11,787 nt of DNA from an uncultured Candidatus Saccharibacteria bacterium (GCA_937988795.1 CALKHY010000044.1:1-11787); one strand, 5' to 3'. Counted from the stretch's first letter, positions 1-6,320 are shown. Notes: a model not told the origin generated them from the sequence alone. Numbers and translations are program-made.

Positions 1-307
1 AGTGGCGGGCAAACTGCTCAAGATCATGTGCCGCGTCGGTAAGCGTCGAGGCAACCGAAACTGGCTCCAGCTCCAAGCTGGCCTGCTTACTCAAAAGCTC
101 CAGCCCCAGCAGATAGCTATCGACTAGCGTCAAGGCTGCCATAGCCTGCGTACGTATCGCTGCAGCGTCGGTCAGGTTAACCTGGCCAGTTAACTGCCCC
201 AGCTCGGCCTGCCGTGCGATAGTAGTCAGCGGCACCTTCAGATGCTCAGCGACAGACAATAGCAGACTATCCGCCCTGAGCTGTCCACCATTGTCAGCAA
301 TCTCCAT
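1..307 (-). CDS. Histidine-kinase-like protein, N-terminal part (runs off the window)
   Basis: Only the first 102 codons are in the window; the gene continues past position 1. I translated it by hand from ATG at 307. Residues 18-30 (SVAEHLKVPLTTI) look like the dimerisation/phosphotransfer helix of sensor histidine kinases, where the consensus is roughly SHELRTPLTSI. A second helix around residues 52-75 and a following VSVASTLTDAA stretch match helix 2 and the lead-in to the ATPase domain. Aligning on the PLT motif puts Glu21, not His, at the phospho-acceptor site; a His is next to it at residue 22. No sensor or membrane segment precedes the helix, so the protein appears soluble at this end. 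A GGAAG ribosome site lies about 5 nt upstream and an extended -10 at 339-347. The ATPase domain cannot be seen. It could be a true kinase with a shifted motif, a pseudokinase, or a phosphotransfer-like scaffold. Confidence 0.6.
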   Translation of the reverse strand, partial: MEIADNGGQLRADSLLLSVAEHLKVPLTTIARQAELGQLTGQVNLTDAAAIRTQAMAALTLVDSYLLGLELLSKQASLELEPVSVASTLTDAAHDLEQFARH

Positions 308-338
308 GGTGCTTCCTGTTACCCTCCTAGCTACTTTC

Positions 339-347
339 AGTATACCA
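339..347 (-). promoter_or_regulatory. Extended -10 promoter for the kinase-like gene
   Basis: Read on the minus strand this is TGGTATACT, a TGn extension joined to a good -10 hexamer. No convincing -35 lies 16-18 nt further upstream, as is common for extended -10 promoters. Transcription would start about 25 nt before the ATG at 307, leaving room for the ribosome site. It would let the kinase-like gene be transcribed apart from the membrane-anchored protein gene upstream on the same strand. Confidence 0.5.
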
Positions 348-410
348 TCCCGCACCAGGATTTTTGCGAGCTGTCTAAATGGTTATGCTAACGCTAACAG
401 GGGTCAGGAC

Positions 411-1088
411 CTACGGCGCAAAAGTCAAATTAGGCAAAATAATGTTGTTAAAATCTTCTAGGTAATTCGGCGACTCGGTCCAAACCTTGATTGTCATGTT
501 GCGAAGCGGCAGGATTACCATGCTGCCCTGTTTGTCGCGCTCAACCTGGCCGTCAAAACGGGTACCAATGACACTGGACACTTTAGGCAGGCTGTACGGT
601 GAGGCGGAGACTTTGCCGGATCTGACGTCACTCTCAAAAGTCTTCACCACCCTGTCGTACGAATCGTCGACCACCTGGATACGCAAAGCAAAAGAGTTCT
701 CTGGCTTGCCGGTGTCCGGCACTGCGCGGGGATGGAAGTAATTGTTCACCGGTGTGCCGCCCGACGAGCCTTCTTCAACATACACACTCCACGTCTTCGG
801 GTACACCACCTCGATGCTGCCGTACTGGTCGGGCGATTTGTGTGAGGTGTAGGGCTTTTTCTCTTCCTCAATAAATTTGGCAGTCATAGTTGCTTCCACC
901 TCGGCCTGGCGCTGATCGGCTGCGGCCGCGGCTTTTTTGTCGCTATTGTTCTTGTAATCCTGCCGGCTGACAAACGCCCACATGCCAAAAGCCAGCGAGC
1001 CAACCAACAAGACACTTACTACGATCAAAGCAATGAGCGTACCGCTCACATACCCGCCCTGCAACTTGTGATCCGTCATACTGCTCAT
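411..1088 (-). CDS. Membrane-anchored extracytoplasmic protein, possibly PsbP-like
   Basis: A 225-residue protein from ATG at 1088. It has a short cytoplasmic N-terminus (Lys8), one hydrophobic helix at about residues 16-40 (GTLIALIVVSVLLVGSLAFG), a charged Ala/Gln/Glu/Lys-rich linker at about 42-80 likely to be helical, and a globular domain of about 140 residues. The opening of that domain (SIEVVYPKTWSVYVEE, residues 91-106) has the beta-strand/Tyr-Pro-x-x-Trp pattern typical of PsbP/Mog1-type domains. That link is a guess from pattern only. There is no cysteine, so it is not a lipoprotein. The open frame extends back to 1202, but that part reads as non-coding and overlaps murT. ATG at 1079 is an equally possible start; neither has a ribosome site. 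The gene diverges from murT. Function unknown; probably outside-facing and anchored by its N-terminus. Confidence 0.7.
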   Translation of the reverse strand: MSSMTDHKLQGGYVSGTLIALIVVSVLLVGSLAFGMWAFVSRQDYKNNSDKKAAAAADQRQAEVEATMTAKFIEEEKKPYTSHKSPDQYGSIEVVYPKTWSVYVEEGSSGGTPVNNYFHPRAVPDTGKPENSFALRIQVVDDSYDRVVKTFESDVRSGKVSASPYSLPKVSSVIGTRFDGQVERDKQGSMVILPLRNMTIKVWTESPNYLEDFNNIILPNLTFAP

Positions 1089-1116
1089 GGTAAATGATGA
1101 ACCGGGTTTTAGGCAA
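1087..1116 (-). promoter_or_regulatory. Possible promoter of the membrane-anchored protein gene
   Basis: On the minus strand TTGCCT (1116-1111) and TACCAT (1092-1087) are 18 nt apart, each matching four of six consensus bases. The expected start of transcription falls next to the ATG at 1079, which would make a leaderless mRNA beginning at MTDHKL. This is weak on its own; it is listed because it fits the absence of any ribosome site and would decide between the two candidate start codons. Confidence 0.25.
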
Positions 1117-1166
1117 GATGTGGATGACTCGTGCAAAAGTTCACGGCAAGGATTGCTGCCCCGTCC

Positions 1167-1172
1167 TATACA
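1167..1172 (+). promoter_or_regulatory. Possible -10 element giving a leaderless murT mRNA
   Basis: TATACA is followed by eight bases and then the preferred murT ATG at 1181, the same spacing as the perfect TATAAT before the gene starting at 6131. The only purine-rich stretch before this ATG (AGGTGG, 1174-1179) ends one base before it, too close to work as a normal ribosome site. No good -35 is visible. Confidence 0.3.
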
Positions 1173-1180
1173 TAGGTGGT

Positions 1181-2458
1181 ATGAACCGGGCACTGGGTAC
1201 AACCATCGGCAAAACGGTGCAACAACTGCTGCAACGGATCAACAACCGGGGGCAGGCCCTGCCCGGACTGATTGTTGAAAAACTCAGGCCGACGTACCTT
1301 GGTGAGATGCTCAGGCAGCTGCCCGAAGGCGTAGTGTTTGTGATGGGCACTAACGGCAAAACCACTACGACCAAAATCGCCACCGAACTACTGAAGGCCA
1401 CCGGCAAACGCGTCATCACCAACGCGAGCGGCAGCAACCTGACCCAGGGCGTAATATCCGGCATCCTGCAGCACGCCACCTGGTCCGGCACACTTCCCTA
1501 CGACATCGGCGTATTTGAGGTAGACGAGGCGTACGCTCGGAAGCTACTCACGCAAATCCAGCCGCGGTGGGTGCTGGCGCTCAATGTTTCGCGCGACCAG
1601 CTCGATAGATTCGGCGAGGTCGATACGGTCGCCGAACTGCTCGGCAGCACCATGGACGCAGCCGCCGAAGGCGTCATAACAAACGCTGATGACCCCTACC
1701 TTGCTCGCATCGGCAACCGGCTGGCAGCCAAAGCAGTACCCGTCGACTACTTTGGTGCACACCAATCACTCCGCAGTTACTTCCCGCACGAAAAAATGAT
1801 CGCCTCGGTGCAAGCAGCAAACGATACCGGCGGTAAGCGCCCTGCCCTAATGGTCGAGCTGACCAGCTTCCGGGGACGAGAGGCTGTCTACACCATAGAC
1901 AACAAACCACACAAAACACACCTCAACCTTGTCGACCCCCACAACTACCTCAATGCCGCGGCCGCGCTTGCGCTTGCACGGCGACTGCTGCCGGACGTGC
2001 CGCCGGATACACTGCTGTCCAGCCTCACCAAAATCACCCCGGCTTTTGGGCGCGGCGAAATCTTCAGGCTGCCCGACGGCGGCCTAGTACAGCTCACGCT
2101 CGTTAAAAATCCGGTCAGCTTCTTCCAGGCCCTTCGGTCTTACCGGTCAAACGGCTGCGACGTCATGATTGCTATCAACGACAACTACGCCGATAGCCGC
2201 GACGTCTCGTGGCTCTGGGATGTCGACTTTCTGTCGCTCAAGGGCGAGCGACAGATCATCACATCCGGCAAACGTGCCGCCGATATGGCACTGCGTCTCC
2301 AGTACGACGGCATCCCGGCAGAGACCATTCCCGACCTCGAACAGGCCCTGCAGGCCTTTTGTCGCAGCCAAAAGCGCAAAGTGATTTTCGCCACCTACAC
2401 CGCCATGCTGCATCTGTACAAGGTACTTAGAAAACGTGCAGTGGAGGTAACATCATGA
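1181..2458 (+). CDS. murT: Lipid II isoglutaminyl synthase, MurT subunit (Mur-ligase-like)
   Basis: MurT activates the D-glutamate alpha-carboxylate of lipid II with ATP so that ammonia from GatD can turn it into D-isoglutamine. The 425-residue product has an N-terminal LPG motif (residues 28-30), the Mur-ligase P-loop GTNGKTTTTK at about 56-65, FEVDEA at about 112-117, a DPHNYLNAAAA segment at about 252-262, and a C-terminal DUF1727-type domain with NDNYADSRDVSWLWDVDF at about 333-350. The last segment is the region expected to supply the Asp that completes the GatD catalytic triad. The Cys4 zinc ribbon found in the middle domain of staphylococcal and pneumococcal MurT is missing. The frame is open back to ATG 1094, but that leader is unlike MurT; starting at 1181 matches the family's usual beginning and length. 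It overlaps gatD by ATGA. Confidence 0.93.
   Translation: MNRALGTTIGKTVQQLLQRINNRGQALPGLIVEKLRPTYLGEMLRQLPEGVVFVMGTNGKTTTTKIATELLKATGKRVITNASGSNLTQGVISGILQHATWSGTLPYDIGVFEVDEAYARKLLTQIQPRWVLALNVSRDQLDRFGEVDTVAELLGSTMDAAAEGVITNADDPYLARIGNRLAAKAVPVDYFGAHQSLRSYFPHEKMIASVQAANDTGGKRPALMVELTSFRGREAVYTIDNKPHKTHLNLVDPHNYLNAAAALALARRLLPDVPPDTLLSSLTKITPAFGRGEIFRLPDGGLVQLTLVKNPVSFFQALRSYRSNGCDVMIAINDNYADSRDVSWLWDVDFLSLKGERQIITSGKRAADMALRLQYDGIPAETIPDLEQALQAFCRSQKRKVIFATYTAMLHLYKVLRKRAVEVTS
2443..2448 (+). promoter_or_regulatory. Ribosome binding site of gatD
   Basis: GGAGGT lies six bases before the gatD ATG, inside the last codons of murT. It is among the strongest ribosome sites in the window and fits coupled, near-equal synthesis of the two subunits. 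Confidence 0.75.
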
Positions 2459-3171
2459 GAGCAATCAACATCGTTCACCTCTACCCCAACGAAATGAACA
2501 CCTATGGCGACCGAGGCAACATTCTAACGCTCATGCGACGTTGCGAGTGGTACGGGTACCAGCCGGTGGTCCATCACCACCACCCTGGCGACGAGCTGCC
2601 GTCCTGGGCGGACATCGTATTGGGCGGTGGCGGCCAAGACTCGGCACAGGCCGAAATACAGCGGGATATTCTTGCCATTGCCGAGCGCCTGTACGAACTG
2701 GCCGAAAACCAAACACCGATGCTCATGGTTTGCGGCAGCTACCAGCTGCTTGGCAAGCGTTTTATCACGCACGACGGCTGCGAAATCCGGGGTATCGGCA
2801 TTTTCGACGCCGAAACGTACGGCGGCGACCAGCGCCTTATTGGCAACGTCCGGGCCGAGACCGACTGTGCCGACGCGCTGTTTGGGTTCGAAAACCACAG
2901 CGGCCGAACGTACCTCGGGCCAACGCAACAGCCACTAGGGTACGTCACCCGCGGCAACGGCAATAACGGAGAAGATAAAACCGAAGGCGCCCGAACACAT
3001 AATGTATTCGGCACATATCTTCACGGCCCGATCCTGCCCAATAATCCCCAGTTTGCCGACCTGCTTATCAGAATCGCGGCTATCAACCGCTACGGCGAGT
3101 TTAACGAAAGCCCGCTGGACGACTCCATCGCAGCGCTTGCCAGAAAATACGCCGCCAGCCGCCCCTACTAG
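2455..3171 (+). CDS. gatD: Lipid II isoglutaminyl synthase, GatD glutaminase subunit
   Basis: GatD is a class I (CobB/CobQ-like) glutamine amidotransferase that releases ammonia from glutamine and passes it to MurT in the cytoplasm. The 238-residue protein starts with the family's HLYPNEMNTYGDRGN segment (8-22), has an LGGGGQDSAQ loop (56-65), the nucleophile Cys93 in MVCGSYQLLG, an Arg at about 127 in the position used for glutamine binding, and the catalytic His190 in GTYLHGPILPNNP. There is no acidic residue straight after that His in the GatD frame, which agrees with the known arrangement where the third triad residue comes from MurT. Length is normal for the family. Its ATG overlaps the murT stop (ATGA), and its TAG is three bases from the convergent methyltransferase gene, so no terminator fits between them. 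Confidence 0.95.
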   Translation: MRAINIVHLYPNEMNTYGDRGNILTLMRRCEWYGYQPVVHHHHPGDELPSWADIVLGGGGQDSAQAEIQRDILAIAERLYELAENQTPMLMVCGSYQLLGKRFITHDGCEIRGIGIFDAETYGGDQRLIGNVRAETDCADALFGFENHSGRTYLGPTQQPLGYVTRGNGNNGEDKTEGARTHNVFGTYLHGPILPNNPQFADLLIRIAAINRYGEFNESPLDDSIAALARKYAASRPY

Positions 3172-3174
3172 CAG

Positions 3175-3660
3175 CTACTTGTACTCATAGAAGAATACGC
3201 CGTCTTTCTGCGCGCTCGGCTCTTTGCCGGGGATTACAAATGCAAAACTTGCCAGCCTCACCGGCTTTTTACTCCGCCAAGCTTCGATTGCTTGATCGAG
3301 CCGCGCCATCTGCCGCGGAATCATAAAGGTAAAGACAGCGTCGGCTGGCGGCCATTTGACCGTAAAGTAATTACCCCATATGATGCGCACGTGTTTGCGG
3401 TAGCGGCGCGTACGCAGCCACGAGAGCACAAACAGTACCGGGCTTAACTCAATGCCAACGGCGTTAATGCCGCGCCTGGCTGCGGCGATGAGCACCCGGC
3501 CATCGCCCGACCCGAGGTCGAGCAGCGTCTGTCCGGGCCTTAGATCTAAAAGCTCGAACGCACTGTCAATATTGCGCCTGAGCGTCGGCAGGTACGGCGG
3601 TCCAAAGAATACTACAAACCCAAGCAGTAAAATGGCAGCCGCAACCAAAAACCAAATCAT
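3175..3660 (-). CDS. Membrane-anchored class I SAM methyltransferase, FAM173/aKMT-like
   Basis: A 161-residue protein with an N-terminal hydrophobic helix (residues 2-20), then PPYLPT (21-26), the SAM-binding motif LLDLGSGDGR (46-55), an acidic motif II (VGIELS, 68-73) and GNYF (96-99) where a catalytic-site residue pair would follow. A membrane helix followed by a PYxPT motif and a DLGSGDGR loop resembles the FAM173/aKMT protein-lysine methyltransferases (archaeal aKMT; mitochondrial ANT-KMT and ATPSc-KMT). The substrate is unknown; by analogy it may be a membrane-protein lysine, which is inference. The protein is shorter than typical family members at its C-terminus. Its ATG overlaps the xseB stop by ATGA, so it is translated with exonuclease VII, but no functional link is evident. 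Confidence 0.72.
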   Translation of the reverse strand: MIWFLVAAAILLLGFVVFFGPPYLPTLRRNIDSAFELLDLRPGQTLLDLGSGDGRVLIAAARRGINAVGIELSPVLFVLSWLRTRRYRKHVRIIWGNYFTVKWPPADAVFTFMIPRQMARLDQAIEAWRSKKPVRLASFAFVIPGKEPSAQKDGVFFYEYK

Positions 3661-3860
3661 GCTTTGCTAGCGCTCTTTAGTTTCTCGATCTTGTTTTTGG
3701 CTTGTTCTAAGTGTTTTTCGAGCTCACTGACCAAAGTCAGCCCCTCGGCGTAGAGCTGCACAGCCTCATCCACCTGCACATCTGGCGCTTGCAGCTTGGC
3801 AAGCACTTCTTCGAGCCGTTGGTTGAGCGTTTGGTAATCACTTTCTTTCATATCCACCAT
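3657..3860 (-). CDS. xseB: Exodeoxyribonuclease VII small subunit
   Basis: XseB coats the coiled-coil arm of XseA and is needed for exonuclease VII, which degrades single-stranded DNA from both ends. The 67-residue product is almost all helix and has the family pattern LNQRLEEVLAKLQ (12-24), a DEAVQLYAEGL segment (31-41) and an ELEKHLEQAKNKIEKL tail (46-61). The start at 3860 overlaps xseA by 23 bases; ATG at 3851 (MKESDY) is an equally good choice with GGTGG just before it. The stop overlaps the next gene's ATG. Length is normal for the family. Confidence 0.93.
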   Translation of the reverse strand: MVDMKESDYQTLNQRLEEVLAKLQAPDVQVDEAVQLYAEGLTLVSELEKHLEQAKNKIEKLKSASKA

Positions 3861-4977
3861 CCATAGTAACTTCTTTTACGTCTGCAGTCACGCGCGCATC
3901 GCTGAGGCTTATGTGCAGCTCGTCGCCCTGTTTCAGCTGTCGGCCGCTATGGACAAGCGAGCCATTCATACGCACCAGCGCATAACCACGCTGGAGCGCT
4001 GCATTCGGGTCATACGCCGCAAGCAGCCGCACCCTACTCTCTAAATGTTGCTGCGCCGTCCAAACCGCGCGCTCGACGCTCTCGTGCAAGTTTTTGATTT
4101 GTAGCTCAAGGCGCGATTTAGCATCCTCAATGACACTTCGCGCATCCCGCTCAAGCTGCTGCCGCCGCTCACGCAAGCCATGCAGCACCGCATGGCGGTC
4201 AGGCACCAGTAACTCGGCCGCGTTGCTCGGCGTGCTTGCCCGCTTGTCAGCGGCAAGTTCGGCCAGGCTTACATCTACCTCATGGCCGATTGCGACCAAC
4301 GTTGGTATGCGGCTGGCGGCCACAGCGCGCGTTACCTGCTCGGTACTGAAGGCCTGCAAATCATCAGCACTACCACCGCCGCGCGTAATAACCAACACGT
4401 CCGGCGGCTCACCCATGGCGTTAAACTGCTCAATCGCCTCGACAATCTGCGCCGGCGCGGCCTCACCCTGCACCTGCACATCTATGAGCGAAATCTGCAT
4501 GCCGCCCCACCGCGCGCCGAGCACCTTGATAAAGTCGCGGTAGGCGGCTGATTCGGCCGATGTTATGAGCCCGATGTGGTTTGGCGGGTACGGCAACGGC
4601 CGCTTGCGGTCGGGGTCAAAGAGCCCCTCGGCGCGCAGCTTGGCTTCGAGCAGCTCGGCAGCCTTCTTGATTGACCCCTCGCCTACCGGCCGCATGGTGA
4701 TGACGTTCACGCTAAAGCCATAGAGCGGGTGCAGGCGAGGCATGCCAGTCACAATCATCATCATGCCATCTTCCAATGGCCCGGGCAGCTGATAAACCGT
4801 GCCGAAAAACTTGACCGAACACTCGTCATCCTTGAGATCAAAATACACCCACTTGTTTTTGCTTGCGCGGAAGTTAGCCAGCTCGCCTGTCACCGTCACG
4901 CTCGGATACGCGTACTCAAGAGTCTGGTTTAAGACCGCAACAAACTCACTAACAGTAAACGTAATTTCGTTATGCAC
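3838..4977 (-). CDS. xseA: Exodeoxyribonuclease VII large subunit
   Basis: This is the catalytic subunit of the single-strand DNA exonuclease used in repair. The 379-residue protein has an N-terminal OB fold (about 1-100, with VTGELANFRASKNKWVYFDLKD), a catalytic core from about 120 (RKRPLPYPPNHIGLITS), the RGGGSADDL motif (199-207), and GHEVDVSLAELAADKRASTP (231-250), which carries the His and Asp (His232, Asp235) that match essential residues of E. coli XseA. The following coiled coil (about 260-320) is much shorter than in E. coli, where the protein is about 456 residues, so the arm that carries XseB should be shorter too. The C-terminal GYALVR segment (331-336) is intact. The start is GTG, chosen because GAGGTG lies four bases before it. 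First gene of a tightly overlapping set with xseB and the methyltransferase. Confidence 0.96.
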   Translation of the reverse strand: MHNEITFTVSEFVAVLNQTLEYAYPSVTVTGELANFRASKNKWVYFDLKDDECSVKFFGTVYQLPGPLEDGMMMIVTGMPRLHPLYGFSVNVITMRPVGEGSIKKAAELLEAKLRAEGLFDPDRKRPLPYPPNHIGLITSAESAAYRDFIKVLGARWGGMQISLIDVQVQGEAAPAQIVEAIEQFNAMGEPPDVLVITRGGGSADDLQAFSTEQVTRAVAASRIPTLVAIGHEVDVSLAELAADKRASTPSNAAELLVPDRHAVLHGLRERRQQLERDARSVIEDAKSRLELQIKNLHESVERAVWTAQQHLESRVRLLAAYDPNAALQRGYALVRMNGSLVHSGRQLKQGDELHISLSDARVTADVKEVTMDGGYERK

Positions 4978-4981
4978 CGCA

Positions 4982-4987
4982 CACCTC
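4982..4987 (-). promoter_or_regulatory. Ribosome binding site that fixes the GTG start of xseA
   Basis: On the minus strand this is GAGGTG, four bases before the GTG at 4977 (five if AGAGG is counted). It supports the non-ATG start, since there is no ATG nearby in frame. Confidence 0.65.
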
Positions 4988-5021
4988 TAGCAAAAAGAAT
5001 GAATAACGAAAAGGGTGCAGG

Positions 5022-5030
5022 ATTATTACA
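5022..5030 (-). promoter_or_regulatory. Possible extended -10 promoter upstream of xseA
   Basis: Read on the minus strand: TGTAATAAT, a TGn extension followed by AATAAT (five of six matches). No clear -35. It would give a leader of roughly 40 nt before xseA and allow exonuclease VII expression separate from the upstream membrane protein gene. Confidence 0.3.
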
Positions 5031-5032
5031 GC

Positions 5033-5063
5033 TTCATCCTTCCCATTCATCCTTCGTCCTTCG
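5033..5063. repeat. Short tandem repeats TTCATCCTTC and TCCTTCG between two genes
   Basis: TTCATCCTTC occurs at 5033-5042 and 5046-5055, and TCCTTCG occurs twice back to back at 5050-5063. The 89-bp gap between xseA and the membrane protein gene is mostly this purine/pyrimidine-biased text, with related AGAATGAATAACG on the other side at 4997-5008 giving a loose inverted relationship. It may be a decayed intergenic repeat family. Confidence 0.55.
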
Positions 5064-5066
5064 CAA

Positions 5067-6131
5067 TCATGATTCATGTGGCTGATCTAACGGCGTCTTG
5101 CCGGTGTGCCGTACGTTACGATGGTACAACCAGTATCCTGGCGGCAGCTGGATGAGCGTGGTTAGCACGCGCGACATCACGGTCACCGGCAGACTCAGCG
5201 CAGCCGGAATACCGCCGGCAACCAGCACACCGACCATCAGCGCTTCGTAAATACCTGCCCCGCCTGGTAGCACGGAAATCAGGCCAGCAAAGTTGGCAAC
5301 CGAATACGCCACGATGATCGCACCCAGATTCACCCAAGACCCAAACGCTGCGTATACACAATAGATCGCCAAGATTGCCGACAGATTAACCACCGCAGCC
5401 CACAAAAGCGGTACCCGAAGCTCGAGCCAGCGCGACTCGATTGTTTTATAGTTAACGTGTAGGTCCTGCACAATTCCCTCTGCGCGCTCTGTGCTAATGG
5501 CGTCACCCTTGTGGCGGGTCACGAAACTGATGACCGCGTTAATAAATCTCGTGATAGCCGTAAATGTTAGGTGTATCCGCCGCTCTGACCCGATAATCGC
5601 CACTAATGCAGCCGTTCCAACAATGAGGAGCGTCGTAATCGAACCGGCAACAAGCAGCATCAGATCATTCGCCTTGCCGTCTAGCGCCAGAATCAACAGG
5701 CCAATCATGAGCAACAACTCAAATGACACGAATAGCAAAAGCAACTTCATAATCTGTACCAGGCTCGCCTGCGTGCCCGTAATATGCGCGCTGCGCATCC
5801 GCACCCCAAAGTACGAAATGCCCGACACTCCGCCACTTGGGAATACCTGGTTTACAAAGTTTAACTCCAGCGCCACCCGGTACATAAATCCATAATGTAA
5901 TTTATGTCCGATCAGCCCAAACAAATGCTGATACATGCGCGTCTGGGCATGGTAACTTAGCGCAATCAAAGGCAAAATAAAAAGCAAGTAATGCCAGTCG
6001 ACCCGCCTGAGGTTTTGGAACGTCTCAATAATCTGGTCGCGGATCAGAAATACCAGAAGCGCCAGCACTGCCAAGGTGACAATGTTAACGATCAACTTCC
6101 AGTTGCGCCGAAGGAAAGGGTGCTTACTCAT
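5067..6131 (-). CDS. LPG-synthase-TM / UPF0104 family integral membrane protein
   Basis: A 354-residue protein with about seven or eight hydrophobic segments (roughly 13-31, 49-60, 125-150, 157-180, 241-264, 268-288, 296-315, 318-336). It carries the two family signatures: NQVFPSGGVSG (94-104) and LPGGAGIYEA (288-297). This is the membrane domain that forms the flippase part of MprF and occurs alone in many bacteria and archaea (YbhN/AglD-related), where it is thought to move or handle lipid-linked substrates. There is no aminoacyl-transferase domain attached, so lysyl-phosphatidylglycerol synthesis is not implied. The soluble stretch at about 183-235 is predicted to be a cytoplasmic loop. 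It lies upstream of xseA on the same strand with an 89-bp gap. No ribosome site precedes the ATG; a perfect -10 eight bases upstream suggests a leaderless mRNA. Confidence 0.85.
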   Translation of the reverse strand: MSKHPFLRRNWKLIVNIVTLAVLALLVFLIRDQIIETFQNLRRVDWHYLLFILPLIALSYHAQTRMYQHLFGLIGHKLHYGFMYRVALELNFVNQVFPSGGVSGISYFGVRMRSAHITGTQASLVQIMKLLLLFVSFELLLMIGLLILALDGKANDLMLLVAGSITTLLIVGTAALVAIIGSERRIHLTFTAITRFINAVISFVTRHKGDAISTERAEGIVQDLHVNYKTIESRWLELRVPLLWAAVVNLSAILAIYCVYAAFGSWVNLGAIIVAYSVANFAGLISVLPGGAGIYEALMVGVLVAGGIPAALSLPVTVMSRVLTTLIQLPPGYWLYHRNVRHTGKTPLDQPHES

Positions 6132-6139
6132 TAGTTGAG

Positions 6140-6168
6140 ATTATAGATTTAGAAATCACAAACTCCAA
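6140..6168 (-). promoter_or_regulatory. Promoter giving a leaderless mRNA for the UPF0104 gene
   Basis: On the minus strand TTGGAG (6168-6163), 17 bases, then a perfect TATAAT (6145-6140). Eight bases separate the -10 from the ATG at 6131, so RNA synthesis should begin at or within a base or two of the start codon. The -35 hexamer lies inside the left arm of the palindrome. There is no Shine-Dalgarno sequence in this interval. Confidence 0.6.
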
Positions 6169-6300
6169 ATCCCAAATCCCAAATAATGTCCGGAATTCCA
6201 ATGACCAAAGGATCAAAACATTCCACCGAAGGCCTTTTTGGTCATTCGGATTTCGATCCTTGGAATTTATTTGGAATTTGGTGCTTGGGATTTGGAATTT
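6155..6300. repeat. Long imperfect palindrome (REP-like intergenic repeat)
   Basis: Matching arm segments are CCAAATCCCAA (6165-6175) with TTGGGATTTGG (6285-6295), CCAAATAA (6179-6186) with TTATTTGG (6267-6274), and AATGACCAAA (6200-6209) with TTTGGTCATT (6237-6246). All share a centre near 6223-6230. Motifs such as CCAAAT and CCCAAAT also recur within each arm. GGATC appears on both sides (6210-6214 and 6255-6259 as GATCC). It fills nearly all of the intergenic space between two divergent genes. The text style resembles intergenic palindromic repeats known from CPR and other environmental genomes; no ORF is present. Confidence 0.75.
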
Positions 6301-6314
6301 TAAACAGCTATACT
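6285..6314 (+). promoter_or_regulatory. Promoter giving a leaderless mRNA for the Trm11-like gene
   Basis: TTGGGA (6285-6290), 18 bases, TATACT (6309-6314), then six bases and the ATG at 6321. Transcription would start on or next to the ATG. The -35 is part of the right arm of the palindrome. No ribosome site is present. Confidence 0.6.
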
Positions 6315-6320
6315 TAGCTT

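Noticed and set aside
411..1079. Lipoprotein anchoring of the extracytoplasmic protein
   Set aside because: No cysteine occurs in the 225-residue form, so there is no lipobox; an uncleaved signal anchor fits.
1094..1180. Longer MurT beginning at ATG 1094 or 1097
   Set aside because: The added 29 residues are unlike any MurT opening, there is no ribosome site, and the region is needed for divergent promoters. Start 1181 gives a typical length.
1089..1202. Extended N-terminus of the membrane-anchored protein (ATG at 1202)
   Set aside because: It would overlap the murT start antisense, contains four scattered cysteines and no recognisable signal, and puts the membrane helix unusually far inside.
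4094..4543. 149-aa plus-strand open frame inside xseA
   Set aside because: Antisense to well-conserved XseA motifs, with Ser/Arg/Cys-rich low-complexity composition typical of a shadow frame.
5067..6131. MprF (lysyl-phosphatidylglycerol synthase)
   Set aside because: Only the membrane domain is present; the aminoacyl-transferase domain is absent and no separate gene for it is nearby.
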